From positions 582,075-646,074 of the forward strand of contig NZ_JAOEFX010000002.1 in assembly GCF_025421775.1 (NCBI RefSeq): 64,000 nucleotides of DNA, read 5' to 3'. The notes under the pieces are model-generated. The model did no database searches. It saw only the letters and a program-made list of their open reading frames with translations, and was not told the origin of the DNA. Both the position numbers and the translations under genes were made by a program. Shown piece after piece: positions 53,211-60,783 of this stretch. Origin of the DNA: Paenarthrobacter aurescens. Its GTDB lineage: Bacteria; Actinomycetota; Actinomycetes; Actinomycetales; Micrococcaceae. The stretch's first letter is position 1; every line of letters starts with the position of its first letter.

Positions 53211-53480
53211 GCTTGCTCTTCTCGCGGAGTGTTGGACTTCGTGGAGTGGGGCGCATGCCCTGTCCCCTGATGAGGGGTTCTTTACTCAGGCGTCCGTCGA
53301 TCCGCTGGAAGCGTCTTCGAGGGACGCCATCGTTTCGAGGTGGCGACGAGTCCTTATGAGGCGCTCGCCGCGGTGTGTTCCGGCACGTCGACTTACCGGA
53401 ACACTCTCCACGCTAGACACGTGTTAGGTCGCAAATCAAAGGGCATTTCATGAGCCTGTCCGGCTACCCGCCAGTATTTG

Positions 53481-53494
53481 CGCAAGCGCTTACA
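53481..53494. promoter_or_regulatory. LacI-family-type operator
   Basis: On the minus strand TGTAAGCGCTTGCG fits the LacI/GalR consensus TGNAANCGNTTNCA at 12 of 13 or better, with the central AAGCGCTT palindrome. It lies about 270 bp upstream of the levansucrase start. Confidence 0.6.
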
Positions 53495-53602
53495 TTGCCA
53501 ACATGCGCGCGTGGCATATCGAGGCTCGTGCAATCAAATGTTTCGACACAAATCCGATTTATTCTGAGAATTTGCTGTGCGTTTACTTCCCCGGCGGACT
53601 TG

Positions 53603-53623
53603 TTAGCGCAAACGCGTTGCTGA
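53603..53623. promoter_or_regulatory. Second palindromic operator-like site
   Basis: TTAGCGCAAACGCGTTGCTGA has a perfect 8-bp centre, AACGCGTT, flanked by GCA/GCT. It resembles the site at 53481 but has GC rather than CG at the centre, so it is a weaker LacI-type match. The pair is 122 bp apart. Confidence 0.4.
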
Positions 53624-53674
53624 GCTGTTGCTGCTGAGCCGTTGCTGCTGAGACGTTGAGGGGGCCGTTAAACA

Positions 53675-53710
53675 GGAATGCGTGGCCACCCTCCGGTGAC
53701 CACGCATTCC
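53675..53710 (-). terminator. Intrinsic terminator downstream of the nucleoside phosphorylase
   Basis: GGAATGCGTGG at 53675-53685 pairs with CCACGCATTCC at 53700-53710, and an inner CACC/GGTG (53687-53690 with 53695-53698) closes the loop CTCC. On the minus strand the stem is followed by TGTTTAA. It sits 12 bp past the stop of the phosphorylase gene. Confidence 0.85.
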
Positions 53711-53722
53711 TTGGGGTACGTC

Positions 53723-54541
53723 CTAGAGCTTGGCGATGATCTCAGCCAGCAGCTTGGAGATCCGCTTGCCCGCGGCCTGGCCGGCTTCCAGGACCTCCGC
53801 GTGGCTCAACGGGACGGGGCTGATGCCGGCTGCGAGGTTGGTGACCAGGGAGATGCCGAAAACTTCCATGCCCGCGTGCCGCCCGGCGATGGCTTCCAGC
53901 GCGGTGGACATGCCCACAAGGTCGGCGCCGATCCGCTTGGCGTACTGCACTTCGGCGGGCGTCTCGTAGTGCGGTCCGGTGAACTGCGCGTACACACCCT
54001 CCTGCAGGGACGGATCCACTTCGCGGGCCAGATCCCGGATGCGGGAGGAATAAAGATCGGTGAGGTCCACGAAGGTGGCGCCTTCAAGGGGCGAGGTTGC
54101 GGTGAGGTTGATGTGGTCGCTGATGAGCACCGGAGTGCCCGGGGTCCAGTCCTCGTTGAGTCCGCCGCAGCCGTTGGTGAGCACCAGGGTCTTGCATCCG
54201 GCGGCTGCTGCCGTGCGTACGCCGTGGACGACGGATCGGACGCCGCGGCCTTCGTAATAGTGGGTCCTTGCCCCCAGGACCAAAGCGCGCTTGCCCTCCT
54301 TGGTGAGCACGGAGCGAATGGTGCCTACGTGGCCCACGACCGCCGGTTTGTGGAAGCCGGGGACCTCCGACGCGTTCAGGGTGGCGGTGGTTTCACCGAT
54401 GAGGTCGGCGGCTTCGGCCCAGCCGGATCCCAGCACCAGGGCTACGTCGTGGGACTCGATGCCGGTCTCCGCTGCAATGAAGTCAGCGGCGGCCTGTGCG
54501 GCTTCGAAGGGGTCTGTGTTCATCAGCTCAGTGTTACTCAC
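53723..54541 (-). CDS. deoD: Purine nucleoside phosphorylase
   Basis: A 272-residue trimeric-type phosphorylase that splits purine (deoxy)nucleosides with phosphate. VALVLGSGWAEAADLIGE is the N-terminal phosphate/base loop, GARTHYYEGRG the phosphate-binding arginine-histidine segment, and LVLTNGCGGLN with FTGPHYETPAE supply the base-binding glutamate region. GMSTALEAIAGRHAGMEVFG matches the usual substrate-closing helix. The start MSNTELMNTD has an alternative ATG six codons in (MNTDPFE). It lies next to lpdA (divergent) as in Mycobacterium. The gene symbol follows the mycobacterial name; punA is also used for this trimeric type. Confidence 0.92.
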   Translation of the reverse strand: MSNTELMNTDPFEAAQAAADFIAAETGIESHDVALVLGSGWAEAADLIGETTATLNASEVPGFHKPAVVGHVGTIRSVLTKEGKRALVLGARTHYYEGRGVRSVVHGVRTAAAAGCKTLVLTNGCGGLNEDWTPGTPVLISDHINLTATSPLEGATFVDLTDLYSSRIRDLAREVDPSLQEGVYAQFTGPHYETPAEVQYAKRIGADLVGMSTALEAIAGRHAGMEVFGISLVTNLAAGISPVPLSHAEVLEAGQAAGKRISKLLAEIIAKL

Positions 54542-54645
54542 TGGTACAAGCTACCCTGCCCCCGAAGCAATTTGGTAGGTGTCCACGTGTGGGTGAGGGT
54601 GGGCTGACTGGCAGCCGCCGGTGCAATGAGCGAGAATTGAGGATT

Positions 54646-56055
54646 GTGACCACCCAAGTTGACTTCAGTGCCCCCCGTATCGCGATCCTGGGAGGTGGTC
54701 CCGGTGGTTACGAAGCTGCCATGGTGGCCGCCTCACTCGGCGCCCACGTCACCATCGTTGAGCGCGCCGGCCTGGGCGGCTCAGCCGTGCTGACCGACGT
54801 CGTGCCTTCCAAAACCCTGATCGCCACCGCCGACCTCATGACCCGCGTTGGTGAGGCGGACGAACTGGGAGTGAAGTTCGACGGCGACGGCACAGCCTCA
54901 AAGCCGCGCGCCGACCTCAAACACATCAACGACCGCGTCCTGAACCTGGCCCACGGCCAGTCCGAGGACATCCGCGCGGGCCTTGAACGCCTTGGCGTGG
55001 AGATTGTTATCGGTTCCGGCAAGCTGCTGGATAACAACACCATCGAGGTCCTCACCATCGATGGCACCCGCACCATTGATGCCGACGCCATCCTGCTGGC
55101 TGTCGGCGCCCACCCGCGTGAGCTCCCCACCGCCAAGCCCGACGGCGAACGCATCCTCAACTGGGCACAGATCTACAACCTGGACGAGCTTCCCGAGGAA
55201 CTGATCGTGGTTGGTTCCGGCGTCACCGGAGCCGAGTTCGCCTCCGCCTACAACGGCCTGGGCTCCAAGGTCACCCTCATTTCCAGCCGTGACCAGGTTC
55301 TCCCCGGCGAGGACACGGACGCTGCCAAGCTGCTGGAGGGTGTCTTCGAACGCCGCGGCGTGCGCGTTTTGTCCAAGTCGCGTGCCAACGCCGTCGAGCG
55401 GACGGACGACGGCGTGAAGGTCACCTTGGGCGACGGATCGGTCGTGACAGGTTCGCACTGCCTGGTGTGTGTTGGCTCCATTCCCAACACGGCAGGAATC
55501 GGCCTTGAAGAAGCCGGAGTGACACTCACGGAGTCAGGCCACATCAAGGTTGACGGTGTTTCCCGCACCACCGCCCCGAATATTTACGCTGCCGGCGACT
55601 GCACAGGCGTTTTCGCCCTGGCTTCTGTAGCCGCCATGCAGGGCCGCATCGCCATCGCGCACTTCATGGGCGACGGCGTGAAGCCGCTCAAGCTCAACCA
55701 AGTGGCGTCCAACATCTTCACCTCCCCGGAGATCGCCTCTGTAGGTGTTTCCGAGGCCGACCTTGCGTCTGGTAAGTACCAAGGCGATGTCGTGATGCTG
55801 TCGCTGCTCAGCAACGCCCGCGCCAAGATGCGCAACACCAAGGACGGCTTCGTCAAGATCATCGCCCGCAAGGGGTCGGGCACCGTGATCGGTGGCGTGG
55901 TGGTTGGCCCGAACGCTTCCGAGCTCATCTTCCCGATCTCCGTGGCCGTGACCCAGAAGCTGCACGTGGACGACGTCGCCAGCGCTTTCACGGTGTACCC
56001 GTCGCTCACCGGATCCATCTCCGAAGCTGCACGGCGCTTGCACGTCCACATGTAG
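54646..56055 (+). CDS. lpdA: NAD(P)H-quinone dehydrogenase of the LpdA type
   Basis: A 469-residue member of the dihydrolipoamide-dehydrogenase-like flavoproteins. FAD-binding GGGPGGYEAAMVAASLG is at 16-32. The region where the redox disulfide should be reads GLGGSAVLTDVVPSK: A47 and V52 replace both cysteines. The second nucleotide site is VVGSGVTGAEFASAYNGLG, and the C-terminal dimerisation domain has FTVYPSLTGSISEAARR instead of the usual HPT. This matches the mycobacterial LpdA (Rv3303c), a quinone reductase rather than a lipoamide enzyme. GTG 54646 follows a GAGG site. Confidence 0.88.
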   Translation: MTTQVDFSAPRIAILGGGPGGYEAAMVAASLGAHVTIVERAGLGGSAVLTDVVPSKTLIATADLMTRVGEADELGVKFDGDGTASKPRADLKHINDRVLNLAHGQSEDIRAGLERLGVEIVIGSGKLLDNNTIEVLTIDGTRTIDADAILLAVGAHPRELPTAKPDGERILNWAQIYNLDELPEELIVVGSGVTGAEFASAYNGLGSKVTLISSRDQVLPGEDTDAAKLLEGVFERRGVRVLSKSRANAVERTDDGVKVTLGDGSVVTGSHCLVCVGSIPNTAGIGLEEAGVTLTESGHIKVDGVSRTTAPNIYAAGDCTGVFALASVAAMQGRIAIAHFMGDGVKPLKLNQVASNIFTSPEIASVGVSEADLASGKYQGDVVMLSLLSNARAKMRNTKDGFVKIIARKGSGTVIGGVVVGPNASELIFPISVAVTQKLHVDDVASAFTVYPSLTGSISEAARRLHVHM

Positions 56056-56074
56056 CACCCTCAGACCGCACGAC

Positions 56075-56148
56075 CGCCCGTTTCGGGGCTTCGCTGCGCA
56101 TGATGCCGTTCGCACGGCACCCTGTGCAGCAAGCCATCGAAACGGGCG
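56075..56148. terminator. Long composite hairpin between convergent genes (bidirectional terminator)
   Basis: Outer arms CGCCCGTTTCG (56075-56085) and CGAAACGGGCG (56138-56148) are perfect 11-bp complements. Inside, GGCTT pairs with AAGCC, GCTGCGCA pairs with TGTGCAGC (one G-T wobble), and GCCGT pairs with ACGGC around TCGC. Almost the whole 74 nt folds on itself. On the plus strand it is followed by TTTCTGCGTTC. It lies between the lpdA stop and the MBL-fold gene stop. Confidence 0.7.
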
Positions 56149-56158
56149 TTTCTGCGTT

Positions 56159-56890
56159 CTAGCCTTGGAGGGCACCCACAGCCTGGGCCAGCGGCATATG
56201 CAGCGCGGGGCCGTGTCCCGGCAGGATCACGTTGGCTTGTACGCTCTCCAGCTGCCTGGCGGAAGCCAGCGCCTCAGCGGGGTCCGCGTGGTACATGCTG
56301 TGCAGCATCTGGGGGCCGGACGTCGCGCTGATCGGGTGGCCGGTGACGAACGAGTCACCCACAGCGATCGCTCCGACGCCCCGGAGAAGGATCGCGGCGT
56401 TACCCGGAGTGTGCCCGGGCAGCAGGATCGCTTCCGGCTTCCCCGGCAGGCGTTGGAGCTCCTCCTCGGTCCAGGCCACGGCATGTGTGGCCGGCTCGGC
56501 CCGGAGGGCCTTGGCCTTGATGACGTGCAGCATCCAGCGGAACACCGTGGGGCGCCAGGCCCTGACGAGGACCTGCCCGAACGTGACCTGATGCTTCTCC
56601 TTGCCTTGGACGTGGGCAAGTTCCACGGGGGAACAGAGGATGGGTGTGCCGTAGGTCCGGGAGAAGTACGCTGCCGACCCCGTATGGTCCACGTGGCCAT
56701 GGGTGATGAGCATGGCTTTGGCATCGGCAGGCTCCAGGCCGAGTTGGCGGACGGACTCCAGCACCAGGTCGCGGTCCGCCGGGTAACCGCCGTCAATCAG
56801 CATGAAGCCGGAGTCGTCACGGACAATGAGCCAGTTGGATGCAGGTCCCTCGACGAAAAAGACGCCGGGAGCAGGTTCAGGGATCTTCAC
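56159..56890 (-). CDS. MBL-fold metallo-hydrolase
   Basis: A 243-residue metallo-beta-lactamase-fold hydrolase. The metal motif is LITHGHVDHTGSAAYF (H64, H66, D68, H69), followed by GHTPGNAAILL (second-site histidine), GDSFVTGHP with the bridging aspartate, and a terminal ILPGHGPAL. The pattern is of glyoxalase II/lactonase-like broad MBL proteins. No signal peptide is present. The substrate is unknown. The 123 bp to the reductase gene upstream hold no other feature. Confidence 0.85.
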   Translation of the reverse strand: MKIPEPAPGVFFVEGPASNWLIVRDDSGFMLIDGGYPADRDLVLESVRQLGLEPADAKAMLITHGHVDHTGSAAYFSRTYGTPILCSPVELAHVQGKEKHQVTFGQVLVRAWRPTVFRWMLHVIKAKALRAEPATHAVAWTEEELQRLPGKPEAILLPGHTPGNAAILLRGVGAIAVGDSFVTGHPISATSGPQMLHSMYHADPAEALASARQLESVQANVILPGHGPALHMPLAQAVGALQG

Positions 56891-57013
56891 CCCGGAATTC
56901 TAGACCGCTGGATACGAACTCGCGCGGGAGCTGCGGGCTCGCAGGGGAATTTCCAGCGAACGCGCAGCTTTCCCGCGCTCTGGGTGCCATACGCAACGGC
57001 GAAGCCAGGCGCT

Positions 57014-58579
57014 TCAGGCGGCAGCCGCCTGGAAATGTTTTTCGATGATCCCCCTGATGTCCTCGTGGCACCCTCCGCAGCCTGTGCCCGCGCGGGTGGC
57101 CTTGGACACCTCGCCAACAGTGCTGCAGCCTTCCAGCACGGAATCCCCGATGCTGGCCGCACTCACCCCGGCGCAACGGCACACAGTGCGCTGGGGATCG
57201 TTGCTGGTGGCGCCGCCAGCATCGAGCTGGTCGGGCCCATCGAGGCGGAGCAGCAAGGACCGGTCGGCGGGCAGCTCAGAGGAGCGCTCGAACAGCACCA
57301 CGAGTTCAGCTGCAGTCCTGGGCATGCCCACAGCTACGAGGCCCTCCAGGACCCCTCCACGGGTGGTCATCTTGACGTAGCGGCCATGTTCGGGATCCGC
57401 CCACTGGGAGATGTGCCGACGGGCACGCCCTGACGCAGCGCCGGCTTCCAGCAACTCCTCGTCCCAAGGATCGGCCTGGTTGTCGCCGGCCACTGCAAGG
57501 TTGATGCCCCGTGCCTTCAACACCACCACTCCGGGCTTCTCCTTCGGAAGTGCATCCAAGGCATCTGCGGCGGCCTGGCCATCACGGGCAAGGACCACCA
57601 AGTATTCAGCCAACCATTCGGCCTGCCGCCATCCAGGACCTACCAAGCCTGAGGGGCCACTGGCTGTGCGGCAATCAACACAGGATGCGTCGGGGCAGCG
57701 CACTTCGGCACAATCGCCGATCGCGAACATGTGGGGTTCATGATAGGTCCGGAGGTGGTGGTCCACCAGGATGCCGGACGCAACAGGTAGTCCACAGCCC
57801 TCGGCCAGTTCGATCCGGGGGCGAACACCACACGACAAGACCAGCAGATCGCCGTCGATCGCCGAGCCGTCATCCAGCAGCAGCGCCGAGAAGCTCCCGT
57901 CGGGACCGGACGTTTCAATGCCGGTGGAACGTGCGTTGCCGGCCATCCGGACACCGCCGGCACGCAAGCTGTTGGTGAGGACGGAGCCACTGCCGCGGTC
58001 GATGCTGCGCCCCAAGGGGAACGGCCCGTTGTGCACCACCGTTGCCTGCGCGCCTTCCTCAGCGGCGGCAAGGGCGGTCTCCAGGCCCAGCACGCCACCG
58101 CCCAGGACCACCACGCGCTTGCCGTCGGCAACCGCGGCGCGAAGCACGGCGGCGTCCCGCAGGTCACGCAGCGCCGTGACGCCAGCGGGCAGTACAGGCC
58201 CGGCAGGATCAGGGTTGAGCCCGGTCAGGTTGGGAATGACGGGACGGGAGCCGGTGGCAAACACCAAACGGTCGTAGTGTTCAGTTGTGCCGTCCGAGAG
58301 GACTACGTGTTGGCGGGCCCGGTCGATCCGTTTGACCTTGACGCCCAACCGGACGTCCACGCCGTCGGCTTCCAGCTCGGACGCGTCAGCCATCGCCAAG
58401 GCCTCGGCTGTGGTGCGGCCAACGCCTAGCTCGGCAATCATCACACGGTTGTAGGCCGCTTCCGCTTCCTGGCCGACGATGAGCAACTGGACCAGCCCAG
58501 TGCGAACGGCGGGGAGCAGTTCGTCAATGAGCCGTGCCGCGACGGGCCCGAATCCAACTACAACAATGCGCTCGCTCAT
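57014..58579 (-). CDS. NAD(P)H/FAD reductase with C-terminal [2Fe-2S] domain, nitrate reductase partner
   Basis: A 521-residue NirB-N-terminal-like flavoprotein. RIVVVGFGPVAARLIDELL begins the FAD domain, KRVVVLGGGVLGLETALAAAEEG binds NAD(P), and FAIGDCAEVRCPDASC is the FAD C-terminal motif. After about residue 460 there is a BFD-type [2Fe-2S] domain (TVCRCAGVSAASIGDSVLEG, TGCGGCHEDI). It overlaps the nitrate reductase stop by 4 nt (ATGA), and ATG 58579 has AGGAGG 5 nt upstream. It probably passes electrons from NAD(P)H to NasA, the role of NasB/NasC-type proteins; no siroheme module is present. Confidence 0.86.
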   Translation of the reverse strand: MSERIVVVGFGPVAARLIDELLPAVRTGLVQLLIVGQEAEAAYNRVMIAELGVGRTTAEALAMADASELEADGVDVRLGVKVKRIDRARQHVVLSDGTTEHYDRLVFATGSRPVIPNLTGLNPDPAGPVLPAGVTALRDLRDAAVLRAAVADGKRVVVLGGGVLGLETALAAAEEGAQATVVHNGPFPLGRSIDRGSGSVLTNSLRAGGVRMAGNARSTGIETSGPDGSFSALLLDDGSAIDGDLLVLSCGVRPRIELAEGCGLPVASGILVDHHLRTYHEPHMFAIGDCAEVRCPDASCVDCRTASGPSGLVGPGWRQAEWLAEYLVVLARDGQAAADALDALPKEKPGVVVLKARGINLAVAGDNQADPWDEELLEAGAASGRARRHISQWADPEHGRYVKMTTRGGVLEGLVAVGMPRTAAELVVLFERSSELPADRSLLLRLDGPDQLDAGGATSNDPQRTVCRCAGVSAASIGDSVLEGCSTVGEVSKATRAGTGCGGCHEDIRGIIEKHFQAAAA

Positions 58580-60783
58580 GATGCCTCCTTGACGTGCAAT
58601 GGCAGCCGCGTTCCGGCAGGAACTGTGTACGAGGCCAGTTCCTGGGTGGAGACTGCCCGCCGGACCCATACCCGGCTGGTCTTGAACTCCGGCATGCCGG
58701 AAATGGGATCCGTTGCCGCCTCCGTCAGGCGGTTGGCGTTTTCCTGGCCCGGGAAGTGGAACGGCAGGAAGACAGTGTCCGGTCGGACCGTATTGCTGAG
58801 CTCAGCGCGGCAGAGCACTTCTCCGCGCTCGTTGGTGACCGCGGCATAGTCGCCGTCGGCTATTCCGCGGGCAGCTGCTGTGCCGGGGTGGATGAGGAGC
58901 CGGGCCTGCGGCTGAGAGGCCATCAGCTCGTTCACGCGGCGGGTCTGGGCCCCGGACTGGTAGTGCTCCAGCAGCCGGCCCGTGGCGAGCGCCAGGGAGT
59001 CGTCCGCAAAAGAACGAACAGCACGCTTGGAGGGAGTCACAGGAACCATCACTGCACGGCCGTCGGCATGGGCGAACCCATCAGCGAAGAGGCGCGGAGT
59101 ACCTGTACTGCCCACAGGGTAGGGCCAGTAGGCAGCTTCGCCCCGGTCCAGCATGGCGTAGTCGATGCCGGAGTAATCGGCCAAGCCGCCCGCCGAGGCC
59201 AGCCGCAGTTCTTCGAAAACGGTCTCGGGATCATCACTGAACGTCGAAGGAGCATCAAGAAGCCGGGCAAGCCGGGCCATGAGCCACAACTCGCTGCGGA
59301 CGCCCGGGGGTGGCGTGAGCGCGCGCCTGCGACGGATCACGCGGCCCTCGAGGTTGGTCAGCGTGCCTTCTTCTTCGGCCCACTGCGTTACGGGCAACAC
59401 GAGATCGGCCTCGGCTGCGGTCTCGGACATGAAGAAGTCGCAGACCACCAGGAAATCCAGGCTGCGAAGTCCTCGGATCACCGCGTTGGTGTCTGGCGCC
59501 GAGACCACCACATTGGCACCGTGCACGAAAAGGCACCTGACGCCGTCGGGCTGTCCCAGCGACTTAAGCAGTTCGACGGCGGGCAGGCCGGGTCCGGGGA
59601 TCAGCGACTCGTCGACGCCCCACACGCCGGCGACGTGGGCGCGGGCGGCAGGATCGGTGATTTTGCGGTAACCCGGAAGTTGGTCGGCCTTCTGTCCGTG
59701 CTCGCGGCCGCCCTGGCCGTTGCCCTGGCCAGTGAGCGTGCCATAGCCGCTGCGGGCCGAGCCGGGCAGGCCAAGGAGCAGGCTGAGGTTGATCGCGGCA
59801 GTGGCGGTATCAGTGCCGTCTACGTGCTGCTCCACACCCCGGCCACTGAGGATGTAGCTGCCGCCGGCGCGTGCGCCTTGGGCCAGGCGGCGGGCGGTTT
59901 CGCGGATGAGGGTGGCCGGGACACCGGTAATGGACTGGACGCGTTCGGGCCAGAAAGCGTTGAGGCTGCGTACCACGGCAGGGTAGCCGCTGGTGTTCGC
60001 TTCGATGAAAGCTGCGTCCACCAGTCCTTCGTGGACCACCACGTGGCTGATGCCCAGGAGGAGGGCCAAATCAGTGCCGGGCGTCGGCTGCAAGTGGAGG
60101 CCGCCGCCGTCGGACGTGAAAGCAGCAGTAGCCGAGCGGCGGGGGTCCACCACGATCAAGCCGCCGGCGTCCCGTGCGCCCTGCAGGTGCTGGACGAACG
60201 GAGGCATGGTCTCGGCAACGTTGGAGCCGAGCATGAGGATCACGGACGCCGTGTCGAGGTCGGTGACCGGGAAGGGGAGACCCCGGTCCACACCGAACGC
60301 GCGGTTCCCGGCAGCGGCGGCAGAGGACATGCAGAACCGGCCGTTGTAGTCGATCCGGGACGTGCGAAGTGCGAGGCGGGCGAACTTGCCCAGCAGGTAC
60401 GCCTTCTCATTGGTGAGGCCGCCACCGCCGAAAACGCCCACGGCGTCATTCCCGTACTGCTGCTGGGTATCCTTGACCGCGGCCGTGATGAGCATGAGCG
60501 CCTGGTCCCAGGAGATCGGCTGGTGCACGCCGTCGGATCCTTTGAGCATTGGCTCGGTGACACGGCCGTTGTGACGCAACAACGACGCCGATGTCCAGCC
60601 TTTGCGGCACAGCCCGCCCCGGTTGGTGGGGAAGTCGCGCCCGGAAACTTCCAGGGGCACGGCGGGTGCTGCTTCCGGTGCGCGCGCTGCCGCTGTCCCC
60701 CCGGCTGCAGGTGCAGCCGGGGTCAGCGTCATCGCGCACTGGAGCGCGCAGTAGGGGCAATGGGTATCGGCGCCGTTGGGCAT
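58576..60783 (-). CDS. nasA: Assimilatory nitrate reductase, molybdopterin subunit
   Basis: A 735-residue molybdopterin oxidoreductase reducing nitrate to nitrite. The [4Fe-4S] cluster ligands are HCPYCALQC (C9, C12, C16) and the cysteine in GGLCRKG near residue 59. Next come VGVFGGGGLTNEKAYLLGKF, SSAAAAGNRAFGVDRGLP, and the C-terminal molydopterin-binding domain (about 610-730; FLPFHFPGQENANRLTE). An alanine/proline stretch (about 20-45) is inserted between the cysteine motifs. No twin-arginine signal is present, so it is cytoplasmic and assimilatory. It starts immediately after the narK stop and overlaps the reductase gene. Confidence 0.9.
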   Translation of the reverse strand: MPNGADTHCPYCALQCAMTLTPAAPAAGGTAAARAPEAAPAVPLEVSGRDFPTNRGGLCRKGWTSASLLRHNGRVTEPMLKGSDGVHQPISWDQALMLITAAVKDTQQQYGNDAVGVFGGGGLTNEKAYLLGKFARLALRTSRIDYNGRFCMSSAAAAGNRAFGVDRGLPFPVTDLDTASVILMLGSNVAETMPPFVQHLQGARDAGGLIVVDPRRSATAAFTSDGGGLHLQPTPGTDLALLLGISHVVVHEGLVDAAFIEANTSGYPAVVRSLNAFWPERVQSITGVPATLIRETARRLAQGARAGGSYILSGRGVEQHVDGTDTATAAINLSLLLGLPGSARSGYGTLTGQGNGQGGREHGQKADQLPGYRKITDPAARAHVAGVWGVDESLIPGPGLPAVELLKSLGQPDGVRCLFVHGANVVVSAPDTNAVIRGLRSLDFLVVCDFFMSETAAEADLVLPVTQWAEEEGTLTNLEGRVIRRRRALTPPPGVRSELWLMARLARLLDAPSTFSDDPETVFEELRLASAGGLADYSGIDYAMLDRGEAAYWPYPVGSTGTPRLFADGFAHADGRAVMVPVTPSKRAVRSFADDSLALATGRLLEHYQSGAQTRRVNELMASQPQARLLIHPGTAAARGIADGDYAAVTNERGEVLCRAELSNTVRPDTVFLPFHFPGQENANRLTEAATDPISGMPEFKTSRVWVRRAVSTQELASYTVPAGTRLPLHVKEAS

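Larger units (their letters stand above)
53211..53722 (-). promoter_or_regulatory. 512-bp intergenic region upstream of the levansucrase
   Basis: No coding frame is supported. The region has an AT-richer stretch than the genes and two LacI-family-type palindromes (53481-53494 and 53603-53623). A strong terminator for the downstream-facing nucleoside phosphorylase lies at 53675-53710. Between 53626 and 53654 there is a short repeat of TGCTGAG/GTTGCTGCTGAG units. The region probably contains the sucrose- or fructan-responsive promoter of the GH68-GH32 pair. No regulator gene of the LacI type is in the window. Confidence 0.6.
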
